64,000 nt of DNA from Amycolatopsis keratiniphila subsp. keratiniphila (lineage in GTDB: Bacteria; Actinomycetota; Actinomycetes; Mycobacteriales; Pseudonocardiaceae): positions 334,362-398,361 of the forward strand of contig NZ_LQMT02000032.1 in assembly GCF_001620365.2 (NCBI RefSeq). The letters run 5' to 3'. Position 1 is the first letter of the stretch. The number at the start of each line of letters is the position of its first letter. A model generated the notes under the pieces. It was given only the letters and a program-made list of their open reading frames with translations. It was not told the DNA's origin and ran no database searches. The translations under genes were made by a program, and so were the position numbers. Positions 1 through 8,436 of the stretch are shown here, one piece after another.

Positions 1-542
1 GCGACGAACCGGGCCTGCTTCGTCCGCCGTTCGACCTTGTAGGCGAATCCGGTGCCGACGAGCGTCAGATCGAGCCGGGAAGGGGCGTTGACCGCCAGCG
101 GCCGTCCGTCGAGGAACGCGCCCTGCCCGCGGGCGGCGGTCCAGCGGCGCCCGCTGACCGGTTCGACGACGGCGCCCGCCACGGACACCCCGCCGACCTG
201 CGCGGCCACCGAGACGGCGAACCACGGCAGCCCGTAGAGGAAGTTCACCGTTCCGTCGATCGGGTCGACCACCCAGGTCACGCCGTCGCCGGCGATCCCG
301 CCGCCCTCCTCGCCGAGCACGGCGTCGTCCGGGCGCAGTTCGGCGAGCCGCGCGCGCACCAGCCGTTCCGACTCGTGGTCCACCGCGGTCACCACGTCGG
401 TGTCGGCGGATTTGGTGTCCACCCGCACCTCGCGGCCCGCGTTCATCCCGGTCCAGGCCTCGCGGACCAGTTCGGCGGCCTCGCCCGCGACACGCTCGGC
501 GACACCCTTCAGCAACGTCTCGTCAACTCCCACGTCCGCCAT
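1..542 (-). CDS. suhB: Inositol monophosphatase family protein (partial, runs off the left edge)
   Basis: Metal-dependent phosphatase of the inositol-1-phosphatase/SuhB family, expected to release inositol or a related alcohol from its monophosphate in the cytoplasm. The first 180 residues are present. The metal-binding motif DPIDGTVNF lies at residues 93-101, the upstream acidic motif GEEGG at 77-81, and the Asp of TAVDHESE at about 55. The family is usually 260-290 aa, so about 80-100 C-terminal residues lie outside the window. ATG is at 542-540. The gene is divergent from ppgK with 64 bp between starts, as with suhB and ppgK (Rv2701c/Rv2702) in Mycobacterium tuberculosis. The family call is firm; the exact substrate is inferred. 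Confidence 0.88.
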   Translation of the reverse strand, partial: MADVGVDETLLKGVAERVAGEAAELVREAWTGMNAGREVRVDTKSADTDVVTAVDHESERLVRARLAELRPDDAVLGEEGGGIAGDGVTWVVDPIDGTVNFLYGLPWFAVSVAAQVGGVSVAGAVVEPVSGRRWTAARGQGAFLDGRPLAVNAPSRLDLTLVGTGFAYKVERRTKQARFV

Positions 543-606
543 GTCACCACATCCGGTTAAAGTCTCCGAGGCAGGCTTCTGAATCGTGCGAGAAGGGACC
601 ACGTCC

Positions 607-1371
607 GTGGTGGAGGCGACCCGAGGGTTCGGTATCGACATCGGCGGCAGCGGGATCAAGGGCGCGCTGGTGGACTTGGCGCAGGGACAGCTGATCGGCG
701 ACCGGATCCGCATCGACACGCCGAAGCCGTCGACCCCGGAGGCGGTGGCGGACGTCGTCGCCGAGATCACCGGCCAGGCGGGCTGGGACGGCCCGGTGGG
801 GGTCACCCTGCCCGCGGTGGTCAAGAAGGGGGTCGCGCACACCGCGGCCAACATCGACCGCAAGTGGATCGGCACCGACGCCGACGCCCTGTTCGCCAAA
901 CGCCTCGGCCGCGGCGTCGACGACATCGCGATGCTCAACGACGCGGACGCCGCCGGCATGGCCGAGATCCGCTGGGGCGACCCGGCGGCGCGGCGCGGCG
1001 TGACGGCGCTGCTGACCTTCGGCACCGGTATCGGCAGCGCGGTCTTCCAGGACGGCAAGCTCGTGCCCAACACCGAGTTCGGCCACATCGAGGTCGACGG
1101 CTTCGACGCGGAGAAGAAGGCCGCGGCGTCGGTGAAGGACAACGAGGAGCTGTCGTATCCCGAATGGGCGGAACGGGTGAACAGGTATCTCTCCGTGCTG
1201 GAAAACCTGATCTGGCCGGATCTGTTCATCGTCGGCGGCGGAGTCAGCAAGAAGTCGCACAAATGGGTCCCGCTGCTGGACATCCGCACACCGGTGATCG
1301 TCGCGTCGTTGCAGAACAACGCGGGCATCGCCGGCGCGGCGGCCGCCGCGGCGGAGGGCATCGAGCACTGA
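607..1371 (+). CDS. ppgK: Polyphosphate glucokinase
   Basis: Phosphorylates glucose to glucose-6-phosphate with polyphosphate or ATP as donor, feeding cytoplasmic glycolysis. The phosphate-binding motif GIDIGGSGIKG is at residues 9-19, the catalytic LNDADAAG follows near the middle, and a second phosphate loop reads TFGTGIGSA. At 254 aa it is close to the usual 250-265. I chose GTG 607 over the longer GTG 586 because the ribosome site agaaggga (591-598) lies 8 nt before 607 and inside the longer version. A TANNNT -10-like box (taaagt, 558-563) sits in the gap with suhB. The order suhB, ppgK, sigA matches mycobacteria. Confidence 0.93.
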   Translation: MVEATRGFGIDIGGSGIKGALVDLAQGQLIGDRIRIDTPKPSTPEAVADVVAEITGQAGWDGPVGVTLPAVVKKGVAHTAANIDRKWIGTDADALFAKRLGRGVDDIAMLNDADAAGMAEIRWGDPAARRGVTALLTFGTGIGSAVFQDGKLVPNTEFGHIEVDGFDAEKKAAASVKDNEELSYPEWAERVNRYLSVLENLIWPDLFIVGGGVSKKSHKWVPLLDIRTPVIVASLQNNAGIAGAAAAAAEGIEH

Positions 1372-1617
1372 CGCGACGGCGCTGACATCGGCCCCGCGGA
1401 TGTCACTTCGGCGCGTCGCACGGCGTGTCGCGCCCGCCGGTCGGTGGTCCGCTCCGCGACGCTGTCACGTATCGTCGTTACAATGGAACACGGCCCCCGG
1501 CGGCGGCACTCACGAGAACGAGGGAAACCGCAGGCCGAGGGGTGTTCCCCGAAGTTTGAGGCAGCCGAGACCATCACGCCTCGGCTCGTCATGATCGACC
1601 GCTGCGAAAGGGCGTAA
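1372..1617 (+). promoter_or_regulatory. sigA upstream region with candidate -10 and 5' leader hairpin
   Basis: This 246-bp gap holds a good actinobacterial -10 (tacaat, 1479-1484) without a clear -35, and a 7-bp inverted repeat (agccgag 1563-1569, ctcggct 1580-1586) in the presumed leader. The sigA ribosome site gaaaggg lies about 6 nt before the GTG at 1618. The transcription start is not shown by sequence alone. Confidence 0.35.
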
Positions 1618-3018
1618 GTGGCAGCCGCAAGAACCGCAACCCGAAGCGGGACGAAGACAGCGACCGCAGCCGGCGAGCCGGCCGACGAGGCAGCCACCGA
1701 CGCGGCGAAGCCCGCGGCGCGCAAGACCGCCGCCAAGGCGGCCGGCGCGAAGAAGGCCCCGGCGAAGAAGGCTCCGGCCAAGAAACCCAGCACCAAGAGT
1801 GCGAAGACCGAAGACGGCGACCCGGAAGACGGTCCCGGCGACCTCGACGAGGCCGACCTCGAGACCCCGGATCTGTCCGACCTCGAAGAGGTCGAGGTGG
1901 ATGTCGTCGACGCGTCCGTCACCGAGGAGACGGACGAGGACGCGGAGTCCGAGGAGGACGTCGAAGAGACGCCCGCCCGCGGGCGCCGCACGTCGACCGA
2001 CAAGAACGCCGGCAAGTCTTCCGACAACCCGGACTTCGTCTGGGACGAGGAAGAGTCCGAGGCGCTGCGCCAGGCCCGCAAGGACGCCGAGCTCACCGCT
2101 TCGGCCGACTCGGTCCGCGCGTACCTCAAGCAGATCGGCAAGGTCGCCCTGCTGAACGCCGAGGAGGAGGTGGAGCTCGCCAAGCGCATCGAGGCCGGGC
2201 TCTACGCCGCCGAGCGCGTCCGCAACGCCGAGGAGGAGGGCGAGAAGCTCGTCACCCAGATGCGGCGCGACCTCAAGTGGATCGTGCGCGACGGTGAGCG
2301 GGCGAAGAACCACCTCCTGGAGGCGAACCTCCGGCTCGTGGTCTCGCTGGCCAAGCGCTACACCGGCCGTGGCATGGCGTTCCTCGACCTGATCCAGGAG
2401 GGCAACCTCGGTCTGATCCGCGCGGTCGAGAAGTTCGACTACACCAAGGGCTACAAGTTCTCCACGTACGCCACCTGGTGGATCCGTCAGGCGATCACCC
2501 GCGCGATGGCCGACCAGGCCCGCACCATCCGTATCCCGGTGCACATGGTCGAGGTCATCAACAAGCTCGGCCGCATACAGCGTGAACTGCTGCAGGACCT
2601 CGGCCGCGAGCCCACCCCCGAAGAGCTCGCGAAGGAAATGGACATCTCCCCGGAGAAGGTCCTCGAGATCCAGCAGTACGCCCGGGAGCCGATCTCGCTC
2701 GACCAGACCATCGGCGACGAGGGCGACTCGCAGCTCGGTGACTTCATCGAAGACTCCGAGGCCGTCGTCGCGGTCGACGCGGTGTCGTTCACGCTGCTGC
2801 AGGACCAGCTCCAGTCGGTGCTGCAGACGCTGTCCGAACGTGAGGCGGGGGTGGTGCGGCTGCGGTTCGGCCTCACCGACGGCCAGCCGCGCACGCTCGA
2901 CGAGATCGGCCAGGTGTACGGGGTGACCCGTGAGCGCATCCGGCAGATCGAGTCGAAGACGATGTCGAAGCTGCGTCACCCGTCGCGTTCGCAGGTGCTG
3001 CGCGACTACCTGGACTGA
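1618..3018 (+). CDS. sigA: Principal RNA polymerase sigma factor (RpoD/HrdB/SigA type)
   Basis: Primary sigma-70, which directs RNA polymerase to housekeeping promoters. It has 466 aa. Residues 1-65 form a Lys/Ala-rich tail with AKKAPAK repeats, followed by a very acidic stretch (65-120) typical of actinobacterial principal sigmas. Region 1.2 is at about 163-195 (DSVRAYLKQIGKVALL), region 2 at 229-300 with the -10 recognition segment (KFSTYATWWIRQAITR, 280-295), region 3 at 310-385, and region 4 at 405-462 with the -35 helix-turn-helix (GVTRERIRQIESK). The GTG start follows a good ribosome site. It is clearly paralogous to sigB at 36171, which has a much shorter N-terminus. A strong terminator follows, so it is probably monocistronic. 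Confidence 0.97.
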   Translation: MAAARTATRSGTKTATAAGEPADEAATDAAKPAARKTAAKAAGAKKAPAKKAPAKKPSTKSAKTEDGDPEDGPGDLDEADLETPDLSDLEEVEVDVVDASVTEETDEDAESEEDVEETPARGRRTSTDKNAGKSSDNPDFVWDEEESEALRQARKDAELTASADSVRAYLKQIGKVALLNAEEEVELAKRIEAGLYAAERVRNAEEEGEKLVTQMRRDLKWIVRDGERAKNHLLEANLRLVVSLAKRYTGRGMAFLDLIQEGNLGLIRAVEKFDYTKGYKFSTYATWWIRQAITRAMADQARTIRIPVHMVEVINKLGRIQRELLQDLGREPTPEELAKEMDISPEKVLEIQQYAREPISLDQTIGDEGDSQLGDFIEDSEAVVAVDAVSFTLLQDQLQSVLQTLSEREAGVVRLRFGLTDGQPRTLDEIGQVYGVTRERIRQIESKTMSKLRHPSRSQVLRDYLD

Positions 3019-3037
3019 GCCCAGGGTTCACGGAAGA

Positions 3038-3067
3038 CCCCGTCACCGTTTCGGTGGCGGGGTTTTT
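3038..3067 (+). terminator. Intrinsic terminator of sigA
   Basis: An 11-bp stem (3038-3048 with 3052-3062, one G-T pair) and a 3-nt loop are followed by five T residues, 19 bp after the sigA stop. It is one of the few hairpins in the window with a proper T tract. Confidence 0.9.
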
Positions 3068-3111
3068 CGCGTCCGGTGTCGAATCGCGGCCCGCCCGTTC
3101 GACGCGTGGGT

Positions 3112-3630
3112 ATGACGAAACCTCACGCCACCAAGAACCTCGACCGCTACGGATCCGCGGAACTCCCCTGGAGCCGCGCGCGGGACGTCCTCGCCGAGGA
3201 CACCCCGACCGCCGACCTGACCTTCTTCGTGACGACCGTGCGTCCCGACGGACGTCCGCATTCGGCGGGCGTCGGCGCCGTCTGGGTGGACGACGCCCTG
3301 TACTTCAAAGGCGGGCCGGGCACGCGCCGGTCCCGCAACCTGGCCGCGAACCCGGCGTGCGCCGTTTCGGTGCGGCTGCGGGGAATCGACCTCACGATGG
3401 AGGGCGAGGCGCACCGGGTCACCGATCCGGCGACGCTGGAACGCGTCGCGGCGGTCTACCGGACGGGCGGCTGGCCCGCGACGGTGGAGGGCGACGCGCT
3501 CACCGCTCCCTTCAGCGCGCCCAGCGCGGGCGCCCCGCCCTGGTATCTCTACCGCCTCACCTTGCGCCGGGCCATCGGCGTGGCGGGCGCCGAACCCCAT
3601 GGCGCCACCCGCTGGGACTTCACCCCGTGA
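3112..3630 (+). CDS. Pyridoxamine 5'-phosphate oxidase-like flavin/F420-binding split-barrel protein
   Basis: Small cytoplasmic protein (172 aa) of the FMN/F420-binding split-barrel superfamily. The core strands are visible as FFVTTVRPDGRPHSAGVGAVW and DDALYFKGGPGTRRSRNLAANP, the usual flavin phosphate-contacting region, followed by EGEAHRV. Members act as flavin- or deazaflavin-dependent reductases or oxidases; the substrate cannot be read from the sequence. I chose ATG 3112 over the GTG at 3076 because the longer form begins just after the sigA terminator and adds non-conserved residues. It stands alone between the sigA terminator and a repeat-filled gap. A second family member lies at 61601-62092 on the other strand. 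Confidence 0.82.
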   Translation: MTKPHATKNLDRYGSAELPWSRARDVLAEDTPTADLTFFVTTVRPDGRPHSAGVGAVWVDDALYFKGGPGTRRSRNLAANPACAVSVRLRGIDLTMEGEAHRVTDPATLERVAAVYRTGGWPATVEGDALTAPFSAPSAGAPPWYLYRLTLRRAIGVAGAEPHGATRWDFTP

Positions 3631-3691
3631 CCGGCCGGTTTGAGCCAAAGGGCGGCTTAGGCACGTACTGCCGATGTGTGGGCGGCCGTTT

Positions 3692-3820
3692 CGCGTGACT
3701 GAACGGACGACACACGTGATTGGACGGACGACTCGCGGCGGAACCCCGGTCGCGGTCGTGTCGTCCATTCAGTCACGCGTGTCGTCCGCCGGATCACGCG
3801 TGTCGTCCGGTTGGTCACAA
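3692..3820. repeat. Composite intergenic palindrome (gtcgtcc/tcacgcg units)
   Basis: Positions 3692-3713 pair with 3758-3779 over 22 bp with one mismatch (unit cgcgtgactgaacggacgac). Further copies of the tcacgcgtgtcgtcc unit follow at 3773-3787 and 3794-3808, and inverted partial copies sit at 3714-3732. The array fills the gap between two convergent genes and may stop transcription from both sides; there is no T tract. It resembles the array at 27677-27764. Confidence 0.75.
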
Positions 3821-3879
3821 GACTTGACCACCGCGGTACCGGTGTCCCCTCGCCGGCCTGAGGTACATGAAGTCCGGCT

Positions 3880-5079
3880 TCAGGGCCGGCCGGTCAAGGT
3901 GGTCCACGGGACGTGCACGGTCACCCGCTCCCGCAGTTGTTCGTTCATCAGCCACAGCTCCCCCGTCGCCGGCCAGTACGACAGGTTCTGCGAGTTCACC
4001 GGCGCCCGGCCGCTCAGCCGCGACGTCGACGTGCCGCCGACCCCGCCGTGCAGGCACGAAGGATGGTCGCCCGCCACCCCGGCGTACTCGGGGCACACCC
4101 CGGTCAGCACGAAATATCCGTTGCGCGACACCGCTCCCTGCATGCCCCACACCGGCGACACGAAGCCTTCCTTCGCGTGCACGGTGCCGTCGGCCGACAG
4201 CTTGGGCAGCCCGGTCGCGCGGTCGAACGGCCACCGCAGCACCCGGCCGCCGGCCGCGTTCGGGATGTGCTCCGCGGTCACGATCGAGCCGTCGCCGTGG
4301 TCGAACGACATCGTCGCGAGACACGGCCGCGTCCCGGGCGCGTTGGTGCAGGCACCGCCGCCGGGGTACCAGTACGCGCCGATCTGCGGCATCGCGTAGT
4401 CGTAGAACGCCGCGTGGTACTTGCCGTCCGGCCCTTTGCCGACGACGCCGGAGCTGTCGTCGACCTTCCAGAAATGCGTGGTGTCGAAGACCCGCACCAC
4501 ACCCCCGGTCGTCGCGACGAACAACCGGTTCCCGATCCAGGTCATGCCGTGCCCGTGTCCTTGCACGACGGCGAAATTGTCGTCCGACGTCGGTTCGACG
4601 AGCAGCACGTGCCGGTAGCCCAGCCCGGTCGCGTCCACAAAGGACAGACGGACCATGGTGTCGCCGGGGGTGTGCCAGGACGTCGCCACCACCCGTTTGC
4701 CTCCGACCTTCCCGGTCGCCGCGTCGGCGTCACCGGAGCCGGTGAGTCCTTGCGGGATCCAGTCGTTGGTCCTGTCGTCGTTGGCGTCTTCCCAGCAGAA
4801 TCCGGCCGGTTTCAGCGCCGTCGCGAGATGAGTGGCGTGGCACAGCGGCCGTGCCTTCCGGTTCGCCGACGACAGGATCTCCGGCAGCCCGCGGGCCGGG
4901 AGGTGTTTCTCCAGCGCGGCGATCCGGGCGCCGTAGGTGCCGAAGGTCGAACCTGAGGTCCAGCGGAAACCGTCGACCGTGGCCGCGTCCATCTTCGGGA
5001 AGGCGGCCGCGGCGGAGGCCACGCCCGGGAGGAGCGCGAACACCAGCAGGAGTGAAGCGAGAAGTCCCAGCCTCTTCAT
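3880..5079 (-). CDS. Secreted protein of unknown function, possible beta-propeller
   Basis: I do not recognise the family. The 399-aa product starts with a signal peptide (MKRLGLLASLLLVFALLPG, cleavage near Ala-Ser-Ala, about residue 22) and should be exported. The mature part has repeated strand-turn patterns such as GMTWIGNRLFVATTGGVVRVFD, HGDGSIVTAEHIP and GRVLRWPFDRATGLPKL, which look like propeller blades, plus several Cys that could form disulphides. A run of Gly/His (QGHGHG) lies near residue 185. I chose ATG 5079 because the signal peptide begins there and a ggaagg ribosome site precedes it; the longer open frame upstream is not conserved-looking. The secreted protein at 27760-28596 has a similar style but no convincing identity. 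Confidence 0.7.
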   Translation of the reverse strand: MKRLGLLASLLLVFALLPGVASAAAAFPKMDAATVDGFRWTSGSTFGTYGARIAALEKHLPARGLPEILSSANRKARPLCHATHLATALKPAGFCWEDANDDRTNDWIPQGLTGSGDADAATGKVGGKRVVATSWHTPGDTMVRLSFVDATGLGYRHVLLVEPTSDDNFAVVQGHGHGMTWIGNRLFVATTGGVVRVFDTTHFWKVDDSSGVVGKGPDGKYHAAFYDYAMPQIGAYWYPGGGACTNAPGTRPCLATMSFDHGDGSIVTAEHIPNAAGGRVLRWPFDRATGLPKLSADGTVHAKEGFVSPVWGMQGAVSRNGYFVLTGVCPEYAGVAGDHPSCLHGGVGGTSTSRLSGRAPVNSQNLSYWPATGELWLMNEQLRERVTVHVPWTTLTGRP

Positions 5080-5125
5080 GCCCGCGAGCCTTCCGGCCGC
5101 GCGCATACTTTCGATACAAACCTTG

Positions 5126-5503
5126 TCAGGACACGGAAAGCCCACGCTCGGCCAGGGATTCCTCGACGCGCAGCCGTTCGATCTCCCGGTCGAAGCCCTC
5201 CGGCAGTTCGCCCAGCCGGTGCTCGACCTCGACCTCACGGCAGGCCTGGACGAGCAGCGCGTCGTACGCCTGCCGGGTGCCGTACCGGCGGACGGCGGAA
5301 GCACCGGACGGGAGCTCCGCCAGCAGCCGGTGCACCCGGCGGAGGTCGGCGGCGAGTTTCTCGATGGGCGGCCCGGCCGGGAGTTCCGGTCGGCGGCGAG
5401 CGCGCCACCACCGCACTCCGGCCGGTACTTTCAGCGCGCACCAGAAAAGCACCGAAGGCGCCACGGCGACAACGGCGTACAGCGCGACAGGCCCGATGGC
5501 CAT
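5126..5503 (-). CDS. Small membrane-anchored protein of unknown function
   Basis: Product of 125 aa with one N-terminal membrane segment (residues 4-28, IGPVALYAVVAVAPSVLFWCAL), then a basic stop-transfer patch (RWWRARRRPE) and a charged helical cytoplasmic part with Arg/Glu heptad-like spacing (EKLAADLRRVHRLLAELP). No enzyme motif is visible. Its start at 5503 is divergent from the methyltransferase gene. Weak homologues of this shape are common near the cell-envelope genes of Pseudonocardiales, but I cannot name the family. Codon use is normal for the window, so it is likely real. Confidence 0.6.
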   Translation of the reverse strand: MAIGPVALYAVVAVAPSVLFWCALKVPAGVRWWRARRRPELPAGPPIEKLAADLRRVHRLLAELPSGASAVRRYGTRQAYDALLVQACREVEVEHRLGELPEGFDREIERLRVEESLAERGLSVS

Positions 5504-5565
5504 GGCTCATGGTAATCCCGCGCGGAGCGCCGGAGAACCCGCGAATCCGGGCTATATTCGCGACT

Positions 5566-6357
5566 GTGCTGACCGAGGGCTACCGCTACCCGGACGCCGG
5601 CGACCACGTCACCGGCGTGTTCATCCGACGGCACGAACCCTACGACGGCTACTGGACGGCCAGCGAGGACCGCGCGCTCGGGAAGGTCGCCGGGCGGCTC
5701 ACCGCGATCCTCGGCCCACGCGACAGCGTGAAAGCACTCGACGCCGGTTGCGGCGAAGGCCGCCTTCTCCCCTGGCTCGCCCGGTTCTCCGCCGACGTCA
5801 CCGCCGCGGATCCCGACCCGGACAGGCTGGCCAAGGCACGCGAGACCGTCGTCGAGGACACTGGGTTCTCCTTCGCCGTCTCGCCGATCACGGATCTGGA
5901 CGGCGGCCCGTACGACCTCGTGGTGTGCAGTCACGTCATCCAGCACGTGCCGACCCCGGACGTCGGCCCGATCCTGCGGCGGCTGGCCGGGATCACCGCG
6001 CCCGGCGGCGTGCTGGTGCTCGCCTACAGCCGGTCGCCGATCGGGCAGGGCGCGTTCAGTCTCGACAGTGTCGAAGCGGGCGGCGAAGTCCGCTCACGCC
6101 GTGTCTCGCGCGAAGAGTTCGACAAGGCGCTCCACGACGGCGGCCCGGCGCTCCCGATCCGTTATCTGGACCCGGCGGAGATCGCCGACGACGCGGCCGA
6201 AGCGGGCTGGCGTACCGAGTGGGAGTGGACGTACCACGTCCTCGAAGATCTCGGTCCGGCCGACGAGCACATCGACCGCGACGAACTGGTCAACGCCTCC
6301 GGCCCGCTGCGCCGCCACCTCGGCCGGGACCTGATCACCCTGCTGCGCCGCATATGA
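5566..6357 (+). CDS. Class I SAM-dependent methyltransferase
   Basis: Cytoplasmic Rossmann-fold methyltransferase, 263 aa from GTG 5566. Motif I is LDAGCGEGRLLPWLA (about residues 60-74), the acidic residue of motif II is in DVTAADPDPDRL, and motif IV is YDLVVCSHVIQHV, as in ubiquinone/menaquinone-type and other small-molecule methyltransferases. The acceptor is unknown. I prefer GTG 5566 to ATG 5509. A -10-like tatatt (5553-5558) lies 7 nt before it, which suggests a leaderless message, and the longer version would almost touch the divergent gene's start. The stop overlaps the next start (ATGA, 6354-6357), so the two are translationally coupled. Confidence 0.82.
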   Translation: MLTEGYRYPDAGDHVTGVFIRRHEPYDGYWTASEDRALGKVAGRLTAILGPRDSVKALDAGCGEGRLLPWLARFSADVTAADPDPDRLAKARETVVEDTGFSFAVSPITDLDGGPYDLVVCSHVIQHVPTPDVGPILRRLAGITAPGGVLVLAYSRSPIGQGAFSLDSVEAGGEVRSRRVSREEFDKALHDGGPALPIRYLDPAEIADDAAEAGWRTEWEWTYHVLEDLGPADEHIDRDELVNASGPLRRHLGRDLITLLRRI

Positions 6358-7544
6358 CCGCGGTGCTCCTCACCTTCGCGTGGGCGGTCCCGCTGTCGGA
6401 GCGGGAGGCCGGGAAGGTGCTGGACGGCGGACGGGACCGCGGCCTGCTGGCCCACCTCGACGGGAAACTCGGCGACGAGTGGACGGCGGCGGAGAACTTC
6501 CTGGCCAGTTACACCACACCGCCGCGAAGACGGGTGCTGCGCAAACGCAGGCTCGCGATCCGCGCCGGCGAGACCAGCCTGCCGTGCGAACTCGTCGTCA
6601 CCTGGCATCCCGCGTATCACGCGATGACGCTGGTCCTCGCCACCACGATCACCGGCGCGGCGGCGGGCGGGCCCGCCGCCGAGTTCGACCTCGCCATCGC
6701 GATCCTGCAAAGCCTTCAGGGCCGGGAGGCGTCGAACGGGGAACGAGGGCTGCACGGCGCTTACGGCGAGAAGACGTTCCCGTCGCTGCTCAAGGCCGTC
6801 ACCCATGTCTTCGAGGACCTGACCAAGGGCTGCGGCCTCACCGAAGGGCTCGGCCGCAAGGGCTGGTGTGTCGAGCTGCGCTCCCACGACGGGCATCCGC
6901 CCGCCCAGCGGGTCGCCTCCGACCCCCGGCCGTTCTACGGGCTGGCGACGAGCGACGAGGGCTGGCGGTTCGTGCCCCGCGAGGTCGCCAGGGACGCGCT
7001 CGGCCCGTCGTGGGGCACGCGGTCGTTCGTCGCCGCGTACACGATGGCGGGCGGGATCGTCTGTCTCAACAGCAAGGACGCCGAATACGTCGAGCACCAG
7101 GCCGAGCTGACGCGCGGCCCGTTCGGCGACGCCGAGCCGTATTTCGGCATCGACAGCGAGATCGGCGGGCTCGACCACGGGATGCTCTTCATCCTCGAAC
7201 GGGTGCTGATCCGGATGGCGCTGGCCGACCAGTGGCTGGCGTCGATGAAGAGGACCGGGAGCCGCACCCGGCTGTTGCGCGGCTCGCTCGACGACATCCT
7301 CGAAATGCTGCATTCGGTGCTGCCGCCCGAGATCGACTCGCTGGAGCGCCGCCTGGTCACCAGCATGGGCGTGGAGCGGATCATCGCCCAGCTCGACCGC
7401 CAGGCCGAGGCGATGGACGAAGAGACCAGGTACGCCTACGAGAACACGGTGAGCGCGCGGGTCACGCGGCTCACCGTGGTGACCGTCGTGCTGACGGTCG
7501 TCACCATCGTCCTCGGGGTCCTGCAGGTGCTCGTCTCACTCTGA
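6354..7544 (+). CDS. Tail-anchored membrane protein of unknown function
   Basis: Product of 396 aa with a mostly soluble N-terminal part and a single C-terminal membrane segment (about residues 370-394, rich in Val/Leu/Thr), so the bulk should sit in the cytoplasm anchored at the membrane. A coiled, charged stretch precedes the anchor (SLERRLVTSMGVERIIAQLD and onwards), a layout reminiscent of CorA-type proteins. However, the GMN pore motif is missing and only one helix is present. I do not recognise the family. The start overlaps the methyltransferase stop by 4 nt, and the stop overlaps the convergent small membrane gene by 9 nt. Position and coupling suggest it works with the methyltransferase; that is inference. 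Confidence 0.72.
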   Translation: MTAVLLTFAWAVPLSEREAGKVLDGGRDRGLLAHLDGKLGDEWTAAENFLASYTTPPRRRVLRKRRLAIRAGETSLPCELVVTWHPAYHAMTLVLATTITGAAAGGPAAEFDLAIAILQSLQGREASNGERGLHGAYGEKTFPSLLKAVTHVFEDLTKGCGLTEGLGRKGWCVELRSHDGHPPAQRVASDPRPFYGLATSDEGWRFVPREVARDALGPSWGTRSFVAAYTMAGGIVCLNSKDAEYVEHQAELTRGPFGDAEPYFGIDSEIGGLDHGMLFILERVLIRMALADQWLASMKRTGSRTRLLRGSLDDILEMLHSVLPPEIDSLERRLVTSMGVERIIAQLDRQAEAMDEETRYAYENTVSARVTRLTVVTVVLTVVTIVLGVLQVLVSL

Positions 7545-7745
7545 CCGGCGGCGCTGCTTGCGGGCGCGTTCGGCGAACAGCACCCCCACCCCCGCGGCCA
7601 CCATCAAGGCGCTTGCCACCACGTGCATCCCCGGCGGGAGCAGGTGGAGCTGGACGAACCAGCTCGGGTTGTTGCTCCCCAGCAACCTGTTGATCAGCCC
7701 GCCCCCGCCCTGCACCAGCAGGAGGATCCCCAGCAGTTCGATCAT
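7536..7745 (-). CDS. Small two-helix membrane protein
   Basis: Product of 69 aa with two hydrophobic segments: residues 3-22 (ELLGILLLVQGGGGLINRLL) and about 40-58 (GMHVVASALMVAAGVGVLF), ending in a basic tail (ERARKQRRRSE). No catalytic motif. Its ATG overlaps the stop of the upstream membrane gene (ATGA, 7742-7745), so the pair forms a small operon read leftwards. Function unknown; possibly an accessory subunit of the larger partner. Confidence 0.65.
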   Translation of the reverse strand: MIELLGILLLVQGGGGLINRLLGSNNPSWFVQLHLLPPGMHVVASALMVAAGVGVLFAERARKQRRRSE

Positions 7746-8326
7746 CGTCGTACCCCTTCCCCGACCTTGTCCTTGGGTGACAACTCCTGCCACAGCGGCC
7801 CGGTGGCGAACCAGATGGCGGTCACGACCCCCAGCCGTGGCAGCCAGCCCCACAACGGGTCGACCTGTGCGGTGCCACCCGCCATGGCGATCAGCAGGAG
7901 CAGCACCCCGGCGGCCAGCCCGCAGGCCAGCACGCATTTGAACCAGTCACGCCATTCGGCGCGCAGCTTCTCCCGGCCCCTCGGTTTGGGCGGCGGTGGC
8001 GGCCCGCCCGCGAACCGGTGCGCGAACCGCACGTCGGCCCACTTGATCATCGAATGCCCGAACACCACGCTGAAGCCCAGGTACACCGCGGCGAGGCCGT
8101 GCACGAAATTCGCCGTGGCCCCGTTGCGCAGATCGACGACGGTCGCGACCAGCACGACGATGTCGATCACCGGGGTCAGGAGCAGCAGCGCGACACCGGT
8201 GCGCTTGAGCTTGAGCGGATAGCGGGCCACGAGGCCGGCGAGGATGGCGACCCAGAAACCGATCTCCCCGCCGGCGATCACGGCCGCCATCGGGTTTTCC
8301 GCGATGAAGTCCCAGATCTTGTTCAC
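7742..8326 (-). CDS. Membrane protein of unknown function
   Basis: Product of 194 aa with five likely membrane segments, for example AAVIAGGEIGFWVAILAGLV near the N-terminus, VALLLLTPVIDIVVLVATVV, and two more near the C-terminus. A cytoplasmic proline-rich loop (GGPPPPPKPRGREKLR) sits between the helices. I chose GTG 8326 because the longer frame to 8389 adds a polar, non-conserved leader that would run toward the divergent kinase gene. Homologues in Actinobacteria are annotated only as membrane proteins. It is coupled by a 4-nt overlap to the small membrane gene downstream. Confidence 0.65.
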   Translation of the reverse strand: MNKIWDFIAENPMAAVIAGGEIGFWVAILAGLVARYPLKLKRTGVALLLLTPVIDIVVLVATVVDLRNGATANFVHGLAAVYLGFSVVFGHSMIKWADVRFAHRFAGGPPPPPKPRGREKLRAEWRDWFKCVLACGLAAGVLLLLIAMAGGTAQVDPLWGWLPRLGVVTAIWFATGPLWQELSPKDKVGEGVRR

Positions 8327-8436
8327 GAGCCGAGTCTGTCCCGGGAGACGGCGGGGCCGCGTCGGCGTAGGGCACGAGATCACCGTCATCAGTTCGTAGG
8401 ACCCCGTGACGGGTGCCGGTGTGCTGGGATGGAACG

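Noticed and set aside
3692..3820. CRISPR-like array
   Set aside because: The repeated units are short, inverted as well as direct, have no uniform spacers and no cas genes nearby.
4851..7544. 897-aa open frame on the plus strand
   Set aside because: Only its last 396 codons (from ATG 6354) encode protein-like sequence; the front part is out of frame with or antisense to other genes.
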